NCBI GenBank assembly: GCA_947631135.1
Contig: CANRKE010000001.1
Coordinates: forward strand, 1-64,000
DNA length: 64,000 bases
Direction of reading: 5' to 3'
Source of the DNA: an uncultured Bacilli bacterium
GTDB taxonomy: Bacteria > Bacillota_I > Bacilli_A > RF39 > UBA660
Shown: one piece after another, positions 1 to 8,985 of the stretch
Layout of the letters: every line of letters begins with the position of its first letter
How positions within the stretch are numbered: the stretch's first letter is position 1
Made by a program: the position numbers and the translations under genes
The notes under the pieces: model-generated
Databases searched by the model: none
Seen by the model: only the letters and a program-made list of their open reading frames with translations
Told to the model about the DNA's origin: nothing

Positions 1-83
1 TTAATATTATCATTACTGATATTACTACTATCAATATTATTTTATTATTTATTTTTTTCTTATTACTCTTTTTCAAAATTAAA

Positions 84-209
84 CACCTACCTCATCCTAA
101 GGTAAATTATTAGGTCTTATAAGTACGACCCCCCCCATATCGAACATATGTTTGTGTGTATTCAATACGAGGAGGACCTACCTTTTTCTATTACAATTCA
201 ATACTATCA
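84..209 (-). promoter_or_regulatory. Repeated structured RNA element, copy 1
   Basis: Read on the minus strand, this shares long blocks with 42601-42738. Both have TGATAGTATT-AATTGTAATAG at the 5' side, then a pyrimidine-rich strand, then ACAAACATATGTTCG, then an eight-G run preceded by UAU. The pyrimidine strand (RNA CCUCCUCGUAU) can pair with AUAUGGGGGGG, using some G-U pairs. AGGUC near the 5' side can pair with GACCU at 112-116. A following hairpin (about 84-105) could compete with that pairing but has only a weak U-tract. It lies downstream of truA and would lead into a minus-strand gene beyond the window's left edge. No known riboswitch class was recognised. Confidence 0.5.
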
Positions 210-246
210 AAATTTTATTTAATATTCAAGTAAAATTTACAATTTT

Positions 247-993
247 TTAATAAAATACATTTTTTAAATACAATCCTTCTGGTGGACAAGTAAATCCTGC
301 TGCTTTTCTATCTTCTTTTTTTATTATTTCAATTATATCTTCTGGATTTTTTTTACCTTCACCAACTTGTATTAAAGTACCAATCATAGTTCTTATCATA
401 TGTCTTAGAAATCCACTACCTAAAAATGTTATTGTAATTAAATTAGGATTTTTAAAATCTCTTGTTAAAGTAGTTTGTGATATTGTTCTAACATAATTAT
501 CTTCATTAGTATTATCACTTGGTGAAAATGATTTAAAATTATGTTCTCCTTCTAAATATTTAAGTGCTCTTTCCATTGCTACTACATCTAATTTTTTATT
601 ATATTGATATATATAATTTCTTTCAAGAGGATTATATTCTCCAATATTAATTAAATATACATATTCTTTAGCTTCTACCATATATCTAGCATGAAAGTCA
701 TCATTAACTTTCGTTACTTCTTTTACATATATGTCTTTAGGTAAATTACTATTTAAAGCCATCTTTAATTTTTCTTCAGTAATTTTAATATCTAAATCAA
801 AATGTGCTTTTTGATTTAATGCATGTACACCTTTATCAGTTCTACCTGATGCAACTACTTCCACTTTTTCATTATTATTTATTTTTGTTAATGCATCTTC
901 TAATTCTTTTTGTATAGTTCTTTTATCATCTTGTCTTTGAAACCCATTAAAACCATATCCATCGTATGAAAAAGTTATCAAATATCGAACCAT
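247..993 (-). CDS. truA: tRNA pseudouridine synthase A
   Basis: Converts uridines 38-40 of the tRNA anticodon arm to pseudouridine. The TruA signature GRTDKGVHA, with the catalytic Asp, lies near residue 52. FHARY and the C-terminal FLRHMIRTMIGTLIQVG block match the family, and 248 aa is the normal length. I place the start at the ATG at 993 because AAGGAGG lies 9 nt upstream. A longer reading from TTG at 999 would sit almost on the ribosome binding site. The start lies inside the end of ecfT, giving a 47-nt overlap, so the two genes are probably translationally coupled. This ecfT-truA order is the same as in Bacillus. Confidence 0.95.
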   Translation of the reverse strand: MVRYLITFSYDGYGFNGFQRQDDKRTIQKELEDALTKINNNEKVEVVASGRTDKGVHALNQKAHFDLDIKITEEKLKMALNSNLPKDIYVKEVTKVNDDFHARYMVEAKEYVYLINIGEYNPLERNYIYQYNKKLDVVAMERALKYLEGEHNFKSFSPSDNTNEDNYVRTISQTTLTRDFKNPNLITITFLGSGFLRHMIRTMIGTLIQVGEGKKNPEDIIEIIKKEDRKAAGFTCPPEGLYLKNVFY

Positions 994-1747
994 ATCCAAG
1001 TACCTCCTTATATATGAATATTCCTAGTATTAGTAAATGAAGTATGATATTAAATGTACTTCCTGCATTCCATGATTTTGTTCTATAACTTGTTCTTTTA
1101 TTATATACTGTGTACATTCTAAGTTCCATTGCAACATATAATTCTCTACTTCTTTTATTAGATAATCTAAACATTGGTTCAATCATAGATAAATTAGCAA
1201 ACATTCTACCACCAAATCGTGCATTTTCATAATCTACACCACGTGATGCTTGCGCTTTTCTAATTCTTTCTATTTGTTCCATTAAAATTGGAATATATCT
1301 TATCGCCATTGTAAGGTCTAGTGCAATTTTACTTGTTGGTAATCCTAATAATTTAAGAGGTGTCAAAATTTTTTCAAAACCTAATGTTATTTCTGTTGGT
1401 GTTGATGTGAATGTAAGAATTGATGTATATATTACTATTAATACTAATTTTATTAATATTGATAATATTATTAGATAATCTACTTTAAAGAGTAATGTTA
1501 CTATTAATATTAATACCATAGGTACAACTGTTTTAGAAACACTTTTAAAATATAGTCTAAATGGTACATTACTTCTTAGCATCATTATCAATGTAACTAT
1601 TGATAATATTAAAATAACTGTAAAACTATTTGAAATTAATAATGTTATTATAAATATTAATGTGCATAACATTTTACAAAATGGATCCATATTATGCATT
1701 TTAGATTTTATAGGAAAATATCTACTTAATAATATATTATTATACAT
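947..1747 (-). CDS. ecfT: ECF transporter transmembrane protein EcfT
   Basis: Membrane scaffold of an energy-coupling factor vitamin/micronutrient importer. It links substrate-binding S components to the two ATPases. The 266 aa include several hydrophobic helices in the first 110 residues and one near the C-terminus. The cytoplasmic coupling helices carry AQASRG (the first Ala-Arg-Gly-type motif, here A-S-R-G) and AMELRMY, where the family usually has AMEARGY, so the second motif is atypical. It overlaps ecfA2 by 8 nt and truA by 47 nt. No S component is encoded in this window, so the transported substrate cannot be told. Confidence 0.93.
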   Translation of the reverse strand: MYNNILLSRYFPIKSKMHNMDPFCKMLCTLIFIITLLISNSFTVILILSIVTLIMMLRSNVPFRLYFKSVSKTVVPMVLILIVTLLFKVDYLIILSILIKLVLIVIYTSILTFTSTPTEITLGFEKILTPLKLLGLPTSKIALDLTMAIRYIPILMEQIERIRKAQASRGVDYENARFGGRMFANLSMIEPMFRLSNKRSRELYVAMELRMYTVYNKRTSYRTKSWNAGSTFNIILHLLILGIFIYKEVLGYGSIFDNFFIRWIWF

Positions 1748-2597
1748 ACTTATTTATCTCCTTTATTAAATCTATTACATTATCAACATCATTAATCTTC
1801 TTACCTAATTTTTCTTCCATCTTATGTGTAAATTGAACTATTTGTGGAACTTTAACACCATTTGAATTTAAATATTCAATTCTTTTAAATACATCATATT
1901 TATTTCCTTGAGCTAATAATTTTCCATTAGATAATATTATTACATTATCAACAAATTTAAATAATGTATCTACATCATGACTTACTACTATTATTGTTTT
2001 ATTGTATTTATCTTTTAACATTTTTATTAATCTAACTAATGATTCTTTACTTGTAGTATCAAGACCATTTGTTGGTTCATCTAAAATTATTACCTTTGGA
2101 TTAAATGCTAAAACTGATGCAATTGCTATCTTTCTTTTTTCTCCACCACTTAGTGAAAATGGATTCCTTGTCAAGATATCTTCTTCAAGTCCAACCATTT
2201 TTATAGCGCTTTTAACTCTTTCATCTATCTTATCAGTTTTATATCCAAAATATTTCATACCAAATTCAATTTCTTTTTTAACAGTCTTTAAAAAGAATTG
2301 TTCCTCTGGATTTTGAAATACTATTCCTATATCAAATCTTAAATTATTAGCATTTATTATTCTTACATTGTTTCTTAATCTATGTTTTCCAACATGTACT
2401 ACTCCTTTTGTTGGTAAAATAAGTCCATTTATGAGTTCAATCATAGTAGATTTACCTGAACCAGATGGCCCTATTAAACCATTAATTTGGTTTTCTTTTA
2501 TTTCTGTTGTTATATTATCTAGAGCTTGTTTTTCAATTGGTGTACCATAATTATAATAATAACTAACATTTTCAAACTTTATTTCCAATTTTATCAC
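1740..2597 (-). CDS. ecfA2: ECF transporter ATPase EcfA2
   Basis: ABC-type ATPase that powers the ECF importer with EcfA1 and EcfT. It shows Walker A GPSGSGKST near residue 43, signature LSGGEKRK and Walker B VIILDEPT, then the D-loop and the switch His in VVSHD. Its 285 aa and its position just before ecfT match EcfA2. It is separated from ecfA1 by an SDR gene, unlike the Bacillus arrangement, where the ATPase genes touch. The end overlaps ecfT by 8 nt. Assignment as A2 rather than A1 rests on gene order. Confidence 0.92.
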   Translation of the reverse strand: MIKLEIKFENVSYYYNYGTPIEKQALDNITTEIKENQINGLIGPSGSGKSTMIELINGLILPTKGVVHVGKHRLRNNVRIINANNLRFDIGIVFQNPEEQFFLKTVKKEIEFGMKYFGYKTDKIDERVKSAIKMVGLEEDILTRNPFSLSGGEKRKIAIASVLAFNPKVIILDEPTNGLDTTSKESLVRLIKMLKDKYNKTIIVVSHDVDTLFKFVDNVIILSNGKLLAQGNKYDVFKRIEYLNSNGVKVPQIVQFTHKMEEKLGKKINDVDNVIDLIKEINKYV

Positions 2598-2601
2598 CTT
2601 C

Positions 2602-3360
2602 TTATTTAATTTTTCTTTTTTGATTTAAATATATTATTTTTGAAAGTATATTTGATGGAACAAATCTACTAAAGAAACTATTTAATTTCATCATAATACC
2701 TGGTATTATTATTCCTTTACCTTTAAGTAATTTATCTATTGCATATTTTGCAACATAATCACTTTCTAATGCACTGAATGAAAACTCTACATGTGCGACT
2801 TTATTAAATTCTGTATTTACTGGTCCTGGACATAATACACTTAAATTTACTTTTGATTTTTTATGTCTTAGCTCGGATATTATACTTTGACTTAATCTAT
2901 ATACATAACTTTTACTTGAATAATATGTTGTCATTAATGGACCTGGTGCATAAGCTGCCATAGATGCTACATTTAATATATGTCCACTATCTTTTTTTAA
3001 CATATCTTTTAGGTATAACTTTGTTAGAATATGGACAGATTTTATATTAACATTTATCATTTCTAATTCTCTATCTAAATTTGTTTTATCAAATTCTCCA
3101 AAATCTCCAAAACCTGCATTATTTATCAAAATATCTATGTTATCTTTTTTTGTTAATTCATATAATTTATAACAATTTTCTTCCTTTGATAAATCTAAAC
3201 ATATTATTTTAACGTTAGTTTTAACTTGTTTTTTTAACTCTTCTAATTTTTCTTTTCTTCTAGCAACAACTATTAAATCATAATTTAATGAAGAAAGATA
3301 TTTTGCAATTGAATATCCAATGCCACTACTTGCTCCAGTTATAAGTGCTTTCATTTCCAC
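2602..3360 (-). CDS. SDR-family short-chain dehydrogenase
   Basis: A 252-aa classical short-chain dehydrogenase/reductase. The Rossmann glycine motif TGASSGIG is at about residues 7-14, NNAG near 85, the catalytic Ser in NVASM, and the YxxxK pair in YYSSK. It most resembles the DltE/YqjQ-type oxidoreductases of unknown substrate (COG0300 by eye). It overlaps the end of ecfA1 by 10 nt and stops 4 nt before ecfA2, so it is transcribed within the ECF operon. That could tie it to metabolism of the imported cofactor, but this is only context. Confidence 0.85.
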   Translation of the reverse strand: MEMKALITGASSGIGYSIAKYLSSLNYDLIVVARRKEKLEELKKQVKTNVKIICLDLSKEENCYKLYELTKKDNIDILINNAGFGDFGEFDKTNLDRELEMINVNIKSVHILTKLYLKDMLKKDSGHILNVASMAAYAPGPLMTTYYSSKSYVYRLSQSIISELRHKKSKVNLSVLCPGPVNTEFNKVAHVEFSFSALESDYVAKYAIDKLLKGKGIIIPGIMMKLNSFFSRFVPSNILSKIIYLNQKRKIK

Positions 3361-4160
3361 AATTTATTAATTAATTTATCGATATCTAATTCAATATCGT
3401 CAACTAATCCATATAATTTTAATTTAGTGGCTAATTCAACTATAAATGGTAAATCAAGACCTAATTTTTTCATTGCTCTCTCTTCTTTTAATACTGCCTT
3501 TATATTTCCGTCAATTCCTATTTGTCCCTTATATAAACCAACAATTCTATCAGAATATACAGTTTCTTCAATATCTGATGTAAAATTAATTATTGTTGTT
3601 TCCTCATTACTATGATATTTTTTTAACATTTTTAATATTTCTTCTTTATCAAATGGGTCTATCATTGATACTGCTTCATCTAATATTAATATTTTTGGTT
3701 TTACTGCAAGTGCTGATGCAATTGAAACTTTCTGCATTTGTCCTCCACTTAATCTATGAGGTTCTACATCTAATAAATCTTCAATTTTTAACATCTTTGC
3801 AATTTCATCTACTCTTTTTTTTATCTCCTCTTTACTATATTGTAAGTTTTCAAGGTTAAATGCAATTTCATCTCTAACTGTTTCTGATACAAATTGTATT
3901 TCTGGGTTATCCAATATTACTCCCATATTTTTTCTTATTTCTTTGTAATTTTTTTTATTTAATATTTTACCATCAATTTTTATTGTATCATTATTTTTAT
4001 ATAGTCCAATAAGTATTCTTACTAATGTAGATTTACCTGCACCATTTGCTCCAAGTATTGAAACCCATGTTCCACTTTTAATATCTAAATTAAATTTATT
4101 ATATATTATGTTCTTACCATATGCAAAATTTAAATTTTCAATTTTAATAATATCTTCCAC
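3351..4160 (-). CDS. ecfA1: ECF transporter ATPase EcfA1
   Basis: First ATPase of the ECF importer, 269 aa. Visible motifs are Walker A GANGAGKST, signature LSGGQMQK and Walker B ILILDEAVS. In the last one the usual E-P is E-A, which is common in EcfA1. It opens the operon ecfA1-SDR-ecfA2-ecfT-truA. In Bacillus this gene directly follows rplQ; here about 6.4 kb of accessory DNA lies between them. Confidence 0.92.
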   Translation of the reverse strand: MEDIIKIENLNFAYGKNIIYNKFNLDIKSGTWVSILGANGAGKSTLVRILIGLYKNNDTIKIDGKILNKKNYKEIRKNMGVILDNPEIQFVSETVRDEIAFNLENLQYSKEEIKKRVDEIAKMLKIEDLLDVEPHRLSGGQMQKVSIASALAVKPKILILDEAVSMIDPFDKEEILKMLKKYHSNEETTIINFTSDIEETVYSDRIVGLYKGQIGIDGNIKAVLKEERAMKKLGLDLPFIVELATKLKLYGLVDDIELDIDKLINKLWK

Positions 4161-4208
4161 ATTATCACCTCGATATATGTTTATTATACTAAAAATATCT
4201 AAAAATAA

Positions 4209-4234
4209 AAAGAGAATATGATAAATCTCTCTTT
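4209..4234 (-). terminator. Second (tandem) terminator hairpin
   Basis: AAAGAGA/TCTCTTT stem. On the minus strand it is followed by a T-rich stretch. It lies downstream of the stronger hairpin at 4266-4296 and ahead of ecfA1. Confidence 0.45.
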
Positions 4235-4265
4235 AAATTTGTTGTTTAATAATATTTATTATTAA

Positions 4266-4296
4266 AATTTAAAAATCTAACTCAATGAGCTAGATT
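4266..4296 (-). terminator. Intrinsic terminator of the 4302-5507 gene
   Basis: Just after the stop codon, AATCTA pairs with TAGATT around a GAG/CTC inner stem. On the minus strand this is followed by TTTTTAAATTTT. Confidence 0.7.
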
Positions 4297-4301
4297 ATAT
4301 A

Positions 4302-5507
4302 TTAATGTGTTAGAAAGAAATATACTAGTAGCATTATAACAACACCACTTATTATTCCAGCAACAAAAGATATTATAATTGAACTTGCTATACCTGCTTT
4401 TGTATTTGGTATATTTGGATTGGTTGCTAAAGTTTTAGTTAATTGTTTAGAATTTTTCATTTCTAAATCATTAGCTTCATTAATTGAATGAAAATTATCT
4501 AATAAATTTTTCTTAGTTTCTTCAGTCATTGTTTTATAAGCATCAATTTGACTTAATGTTGCACTTGCTTCTTCTCTACTTACACCTTTTTCTTCTAATT
4601 CTGATATATATGCAACTAATTGAGTTTTAGACATATTCCTTATTTTTTCATCTATAGTAGGGCTTTTTGGTAAGTCCATACTTACACCATTACTAATGTC
4701 ATTAATTTTTATATCTCCATTACTGTTAACAGAAGTATCTAAAACACTACCATCATTTGTAAATGCTAATCCTGTTGTTGTATCATATTTAGTTCCATCT
4801 AAATCTAAATTAGATGATTTTAAAATACCAATTTCTTCCTTTTGATCATTATTTAAATTGTCATTATTACTTGTATTTATATTTTCCATACTAAAAGCAT
4901 TTGTTATTCTATCATTTTTAATATTGTTTACTATTTCATCTGATTTCTTAACACTTTCAATATTTCCAATACCACTACCATCTACAATAAATGATGAATC
5001 TTTATCTATCATGTCTGCAACAGTTGTATTTCCTACCTTTTCTGCTACTAATGGCTCATTTTTATTTTCACCGTCAAACTTTACAAACGTATTTCCTTTA
5101 TTATCTTCAATTTCTTTAGCGCTTGTTACATTTAATTCTTCTTTTGCTTTTTCTACTTCTTTTTTTTGTTCTTCAACTTTTTCTGGTACTTTCATAAATT
5201 TATCTATTTCTTCTTTGATTATTGAATCGATATTATTTTTTGCATTTTCATATATACTCATTTCTGAATTAGATAATTCATCTACATTCTTTTGTAATAT
5301 ATCTTTGTTAACATTATTAGCTATATAACTTGAAACTGTTTTATGATATATAGAATCTTTTACTAAATCACCAGTAACTTGTGAACTTTTTAAATAGTCT
5401 GTTGCAAAATCTTGAACGTTTTTTTCACTTTCATTATTATAAATATAAGATTTTAATATAGAAAAAGCATGATTATGTAAATTATTATATACTGAATTTT
5501 CATTCAT
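4302..5507 (-). CDS. Tail-anchored low-complexity protein, function unknown
   Basis: I do not recognise this 401-aa protein. It is mostly polar and helix-rich, with a Glu/Lys-rich segment around residues 90-130 that looks coiled-coil. It ends in one hydrophobic helix (about 25 residues, IIISFVAGIISGVVIMLLVY) close to the C-terminus, so it is probably tail-anchored with its bulk in the cytoplasm. No N-terminal signal peptide is visible. I chose the ATG at 5507 because GGAGGGG precedes it. The in-frame extension to 5537 would start upstream of that site. It has its own terminators. Confidence 0.6.
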   Translation of the reverse strand: MNENSVYNNLHNHAFSILKSYIYNNESEKNVQDFATDYLKSSQVTGDLVKDSIYHKTVSSYIANNVNKDILQKNVDELSNSEMSIYENAKNNIDSIIKEEIDKFMKVPEKVEEQKKEVEKAKEELNVTSAKEIEDNKGNTFVKFDGENKNEPLVAEKVGNTTVADMIDKDSSFIVDGSGIGNIESVKKSDEIVNNIKNDRITNAFSMENINTSNNDNLNNDQKEEIGILKSSNLDLDGTKYDTTTGLAFTNDGSVLDTSVNSNGDIKINDISNGVSMDLPKSPTIDEKIRNMSKTQLVAYISELEEKGVSREEASATLSQIDAYKTMTEETKKNLLDNFHSINEANDLEMKNSKQLTKTLATNPNIPNTKAGIASSIIISFVAGIISGVVIMLLVYFFLTH

Positions 5508-5549
5508 GGAATAAATCCCCTCCACTCTACTATACATCGATTATACATC

Positions 5550-5586
5550 AAAAATAAAAATATTTGAATACTTTTTTCAAATATTT
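5550..5586 (-). terminator. Terminator after the coiled-coil gene
   Basis: ATATTTGAA/TTCAAATAT stem with T-runs on both sides, so it could work in either direction. It follows the stop of the 5612-7243 gene on the minus strand. Confidence 0.65.
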
Positions 5587-5611
5587 TTGTTTTTTCTACA
5601 ATTCTAGCTTA

Positions 5612-7243
5612 TTAATTTTTATTTTCTGTACTTGATTTCTGATTCATTTCTTTAATATATATTAATTTTTTATTTTGTTTTTGTTCTACTTGTCTTATTT
5701 TTTCTTTTTGCTTTTCTATTATTTTTTGTTGATTTAATAATTTTTTTTCAATATCTTCAATAACACTTAAATTTTTATTATATTCTGAATAATTATGGTA
5801 TGATCCAAAATTAAGTATATATTCTTGCTTAAAATATCTAATATCTGAAATATTATTGTTAAGCATTCTTAATAAATCATCCATAGTATATTGTCTATTT
5901 TTTAATTCTTCTATATATGTCATATCTGGTTCATAATATATTTTTTCTTTTACTTTATTATTAACGTTTTTTCTTAAATTACCAATTGATGATCCAATTA
6001 AATAACTACCAACTGCAATTAAGGCTGGATTGAATGTAGCTATTAATGGTAGACCTAATACTCCTTTTATAAAATTTCCAGTCCTATTTAATAATCTAGA
6101 TGTAGCAGATATTTTAATAACTGTTTTATTTATGTTAATATTATCTATTTTTTCTGAAATGTCTTTTAATTTTTTTTCTTCGTTTTTGAATTCTTCAATC
6201 AAATTTTTACTATTTTCAACAATATAGTCTAATTCTCTTTTCTCTTCATCAAATTCATTTTTATGTTCTGCAACTACCACTTTTCTATTACTTATATCAT
6301 TTTTTGTAGTATCTTTTAGATTAATTGCAGTTATTATTTCTTCATAATAATCTAATTTTGTTTCATAATTTTCAATTATATTCTCTATTTGATTATCAGT
6401 CAAATTTTTAGGATCACCAATAATGCTATATAATTTTTCATTTTCTAATTTTGATAATATATCTTCTGATAATCTACTTTTTAAAAGTTCATAATTGTAT
6501 AATATTCTATTAATTCTTCTTTCAATACCTATAACTCTTTGTTCTATTTTATTTAATTTTTCTAAATCTCTTTCTTTCTTTGCAGAATCATCTAATTTTT
6601 TTAACTCACTAATTAATTTTTCTAGATCTTTTCTATCTTTTTCTATAATTTTTTTAATTTCTTTTATAATAGATTGATTATTATCATTTATATAGGGTGT
6701 TATAACAGCAATATTTCTATTTATAAATTCTTTATTATTATCTTTATTGATATTAGTATTATTAGTATTTTTTTTATCTTCTTTATTTATTTTGTTATTA
6801 ATATCATTGTCGTTTTTATTTTCTTCATTTGTTTTGTTTTTAATAATTATTTTTTCATTGTCTTTACTTTTTTTAATATTATCAATATTTCTAGAATTGA
6901 TAACTTTTATATTATCATTTTTATTTTCTTTTTTCTTATCAATATAAATTTGAGGTTGTTTTTCATTATTTTTAATATCATTTCGTATTTTATTTTTAAC
7001 TTCTTTATCAATTAGAACTGATTTAGAAACTTTAATAGGTTTATTAGTTAATTTTTCTTGTTCTTTTTTTTGTCTAGTATATACACTTAATTTAATTTGT
7101 TCGTTCTCTTTTATAATTTTTTGTTTTTGTTTTTCTTTTAATAATTCTTTTTCTTCTTTCTTTTTCTTTTTTTTGAATTTTCTGATAAAAAATCTTAATC
7201 TTTCCATCAATCTATCAAAAAATCCACCTTTAGTACCACGCAT
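5612..7243 (-). CDS. Lys/Asn-rich coiled-coil protein with a central hydrophobic segment
   Basis: Not recognised. The 543-aa protein starts with a basic amphipathic stretch (residues 1-50, many Lys). A Lys/Asn low-complexity linker runs to about 160, followed by long predicted coiled coils. A hydrophobic double segment near 385-425 contains LPLIATFNPALIAVGSYLIG, and the protein ends in another coiled coil. The layout suggests a membrane-associated scaffold. The ATG at 7243 follows GTGGGTGAT; the upstream GTG at 7255 is part of that binding site. It lies with the tail-anchored 4302 gene, but terminators separate them. Confidence 0.55.
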   Translation of the reverse strand: MRGTKGGFFDRLMERLRFFIRKFKKKKKKEEKELLKEKQKQKIIKENEQIKLSVYTRQKKEQEKLTNKPIKVSKSVLIDKEVKNKIRNDIKNNEKQPQIYIDKKKENKNDNIKVINSRNIDNIKKSKDNEKIIIKNKTNEENKNDNDINNKINKEDKKNTNNTNINKDNNKEFINRNIAVITPYINDNNQSIIKEIKKIIEKDRKDLEKLISELKKLDDSAKKERDLEKLNKIEQRVIGIERRINRILYNYELLKSRLSEDILSKLENEKLYSIIGDPKNLTDNQIENIIENYETKLDYYEEIITAINLKDTTKNDISNRKVVVAEHKNEFDEEKRELDYIVENSKNLIEEFKNEEKKLKDISEKIDNININKTVIKISATSRLLNRTGNFIKGVLGLPLIATFNPALIAVGSYLIGSSIGNLRKNVNNKVKEKIYYEPDMTYIEELKNRQYTMDDLLRMLNNNISDIRYFKQEYILNFGSYHNYSEYNKNLSVIEDIEKKLLNQQKIIEKQKEKIRQVEQKQNKKLIYIKEMNQKSSTENKN

Positions 7244-7510
7244 AATATCACCCACATGAATTTATTATACAATATTAATACAAAAAAAGAAAGATGCTGT
7301 GTTAGTTTAGATCTAATTATTAAATATTAAAAAAATGAGATTTTATATTCTCGTTCAAGAAAATATATTTTGTTGATTTAAATCCCATTTTTATTAATAT
7401 TTACTCTTTCACTAGCATAAAAAAGGAAGTTTATTACATTAATTAATGAAAAAATTGGTTAATTTTTTAAATCATTATTTTGTTCAATTCAATTTTAACA
7501 TGTATTTTTA

Positions 7511-7957
7511 TTATTTAAGTTTATATCCCAACTTTTCTAATTCCATTATTGCAATTGCAGATAACTTATTTTTAGATAATTTATCAATATCAAAAAATTC
7601 TGCACCAAGTGAATCATCATTTACTTCATCTACTTTTAATTCTTTTTTAATTACATTATTATAATTTGAAATTTTAAAGAAAATACCTGTATGATGTACT
7701 TTCACTAAAACATCACTTTTAAATTTCCATTCAAAGCAAACAGAATCAGCATCAAATAGTTGACAATCAACTACTTTTATACCAACTTCTTCCATCAGTT
7801 CTCTTTTTAATGCATCTTTTGGTCTTTCACAAAACTCAATTGTTCCACCTGGTAAGTCTAGTTTCCCATCATAAGGACCACCAAATTTCTTGATAAGTAA
7901 AATCTTGTTATCATTAATAACTAAACCATATGCACCTAATTGTTTAAATTCTCTCAT
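7511..7957 (-). CDS. NUDIX hydrolase
   Basis: A 148-aa single-domain NUDIX pyrophosphohydrolase. The NUDIX box is complete from GGTIEFCE through RELMEEVGI at about residues 37-59, with the metal-binding REXXEE glutamates present. The substrate (an oxidised nucleotide, a nucleotide sugar or other NDP-X) cannot be assigned. It stands alone, flanked by about 270 bp without a gene downstream (7244-7510; only AT-rich sequence and weak hairpins seen) and by a broken radical SAM gene upstream. Confidence 0.85.
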   Translation of the reverse strand: MREFKQLGAYGLVINDNKILLIKKFGGPYDGKLDLPGGTIEFCERPKDALKRELMEEVGIKVVDCQLFDADSVCFEWKFKSDVLVKVHHTGIFFKISNYNNVIKKELKVDEVNDDSLGAEFFDIDKLSKNKLSAIAIMELEKLGYKLK

Positions 7958-8031
7958 TTACCTCTCCTCACTTTTTAATCTTTAAACTATTATAATTATA
8001 ACATATTTTACTTTAATTATATTAATAAAAA

Positions 8032-8917
8032 CTAATTTTTCTTTTTTAAAACATATCCATTAATTTCTTTATCATTTTTATGATAACCTTCCCAATCGAA
8101 TTCTTCTATATTCTCACTACAATAATTGCAAAAAGGTGTGGAATTATTTAATTTTTTTATAGCATTCCAACCATCAGATATTTTTGATAATTGTATGTAA
8201 TCATCTTTTGAAACTTTATAATTTGTATTATATTCTTTTATTTAAAATATCTATTAATAATGGGTAATAACATTTTGCTATTTTTCCGTCTCGCAAAAAC
8301 CTACAAAATCTTCCAATACATTCTTTACTTACTTTATTACCATCATTATTTTTTTCTAATGTTAGTCTAGTTTGAAATTTTCTTATTGGTTCGACTGAAC
8401 TAAAAATGTCATCATTTATTAAATATGTAATTTTATTTGTTTTTAATACATCTAATATTTTGTCTAATTTTTTATTTGTTGGCTCATATAAAGAAATGGA
8501 TAACATTATATTATTATTTACAAATGATTTAATAACTTTCTAATCTAGTTTATCTATCAATAAACCATTTGATACAACAACGATTTTTGTGTTTGGTAAT
8601 ATTTTTCTTGAAATGTTTAATAGTTCTGGAAAATTAGGATGCAACAATGGTTTACCGCCTAAAATTCTAAAATAATAAACATTAAATTTTTGTGATATTA
8701 ACTTTATATCATGTTCGTAATCAGTTAAATTTACATAGTTATTATCATAAATATTTGAAAAATGTGCACATCCTTTACAATTTAAATTACAATGGTCAAC
8801 AACATTTGTTTCCAAATAATTTAAAAATGGTAATGATAAATTAATTGAATCTATATAGTTATTTAACTTTTTAATTTGTAATTTTATACATTTTATTTTA
8901 CTATTTGTAATTATCAA
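8032..8917 (-). pseudogene. Broken radical SAM protein gene
   Basis: Three open pieces read as one radical SAM protein. The first (8917 down to 8540) carries the cluster motif CNLNCKGCAHFS and the GGKPLLHPNF segment, and stops at an in-frame TAG. The same frame then continues through SLYEPTNKKL and a Cys-containing GRFCRFLRDGKIAKCYYP region to a stop at 8228. The remaining C-terminus, with PFCNYCSENIEEFDWEGY and a stop at 8032, continues only after a one-base frameshift at about 8237. Such proteins often sit with glycan or peptide modification genes. With one nonsense codon and one frameshift it is probably inactive. Confidence 0.8.
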
Positions 8918-8935
8918 ATCTGTGAATATTATATA

Positions 8936-8964
8936 TTGTTATATTGGGAAAAATATGATAAAAT
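8936..8964 (+). promoter_or_regulatory. Promoter for the plus-strand pair
   Basis: TTGTTA and TAAAAT are separated by 17 bp. Transcription would start about 15 bp before the GGAGATGAT ribosome binding site of the 8986 gene. Confidence 0.6.
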
Positions 8965-8985
8965 TATGGTCGGAGATGATATTAA

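Noticed and set aside
150..165. CGAACATATGTTTG, a good match to the Bacillus LexA/DinR box, also present at 42670-42684
   Set aside because: It lies inside the loop of the repeated RNA element, with conserved flanks on both sides, and neither neighbouring gene is an SOS gene. RNA structure explains the conservation better.
8540..8542. UAG recoding (readthrough) in the radical SAM gene
   Set aside because: A frameshift further on also breaks the gene, and release factor 1 is encoded in the window, so a pseudogene is simpler.
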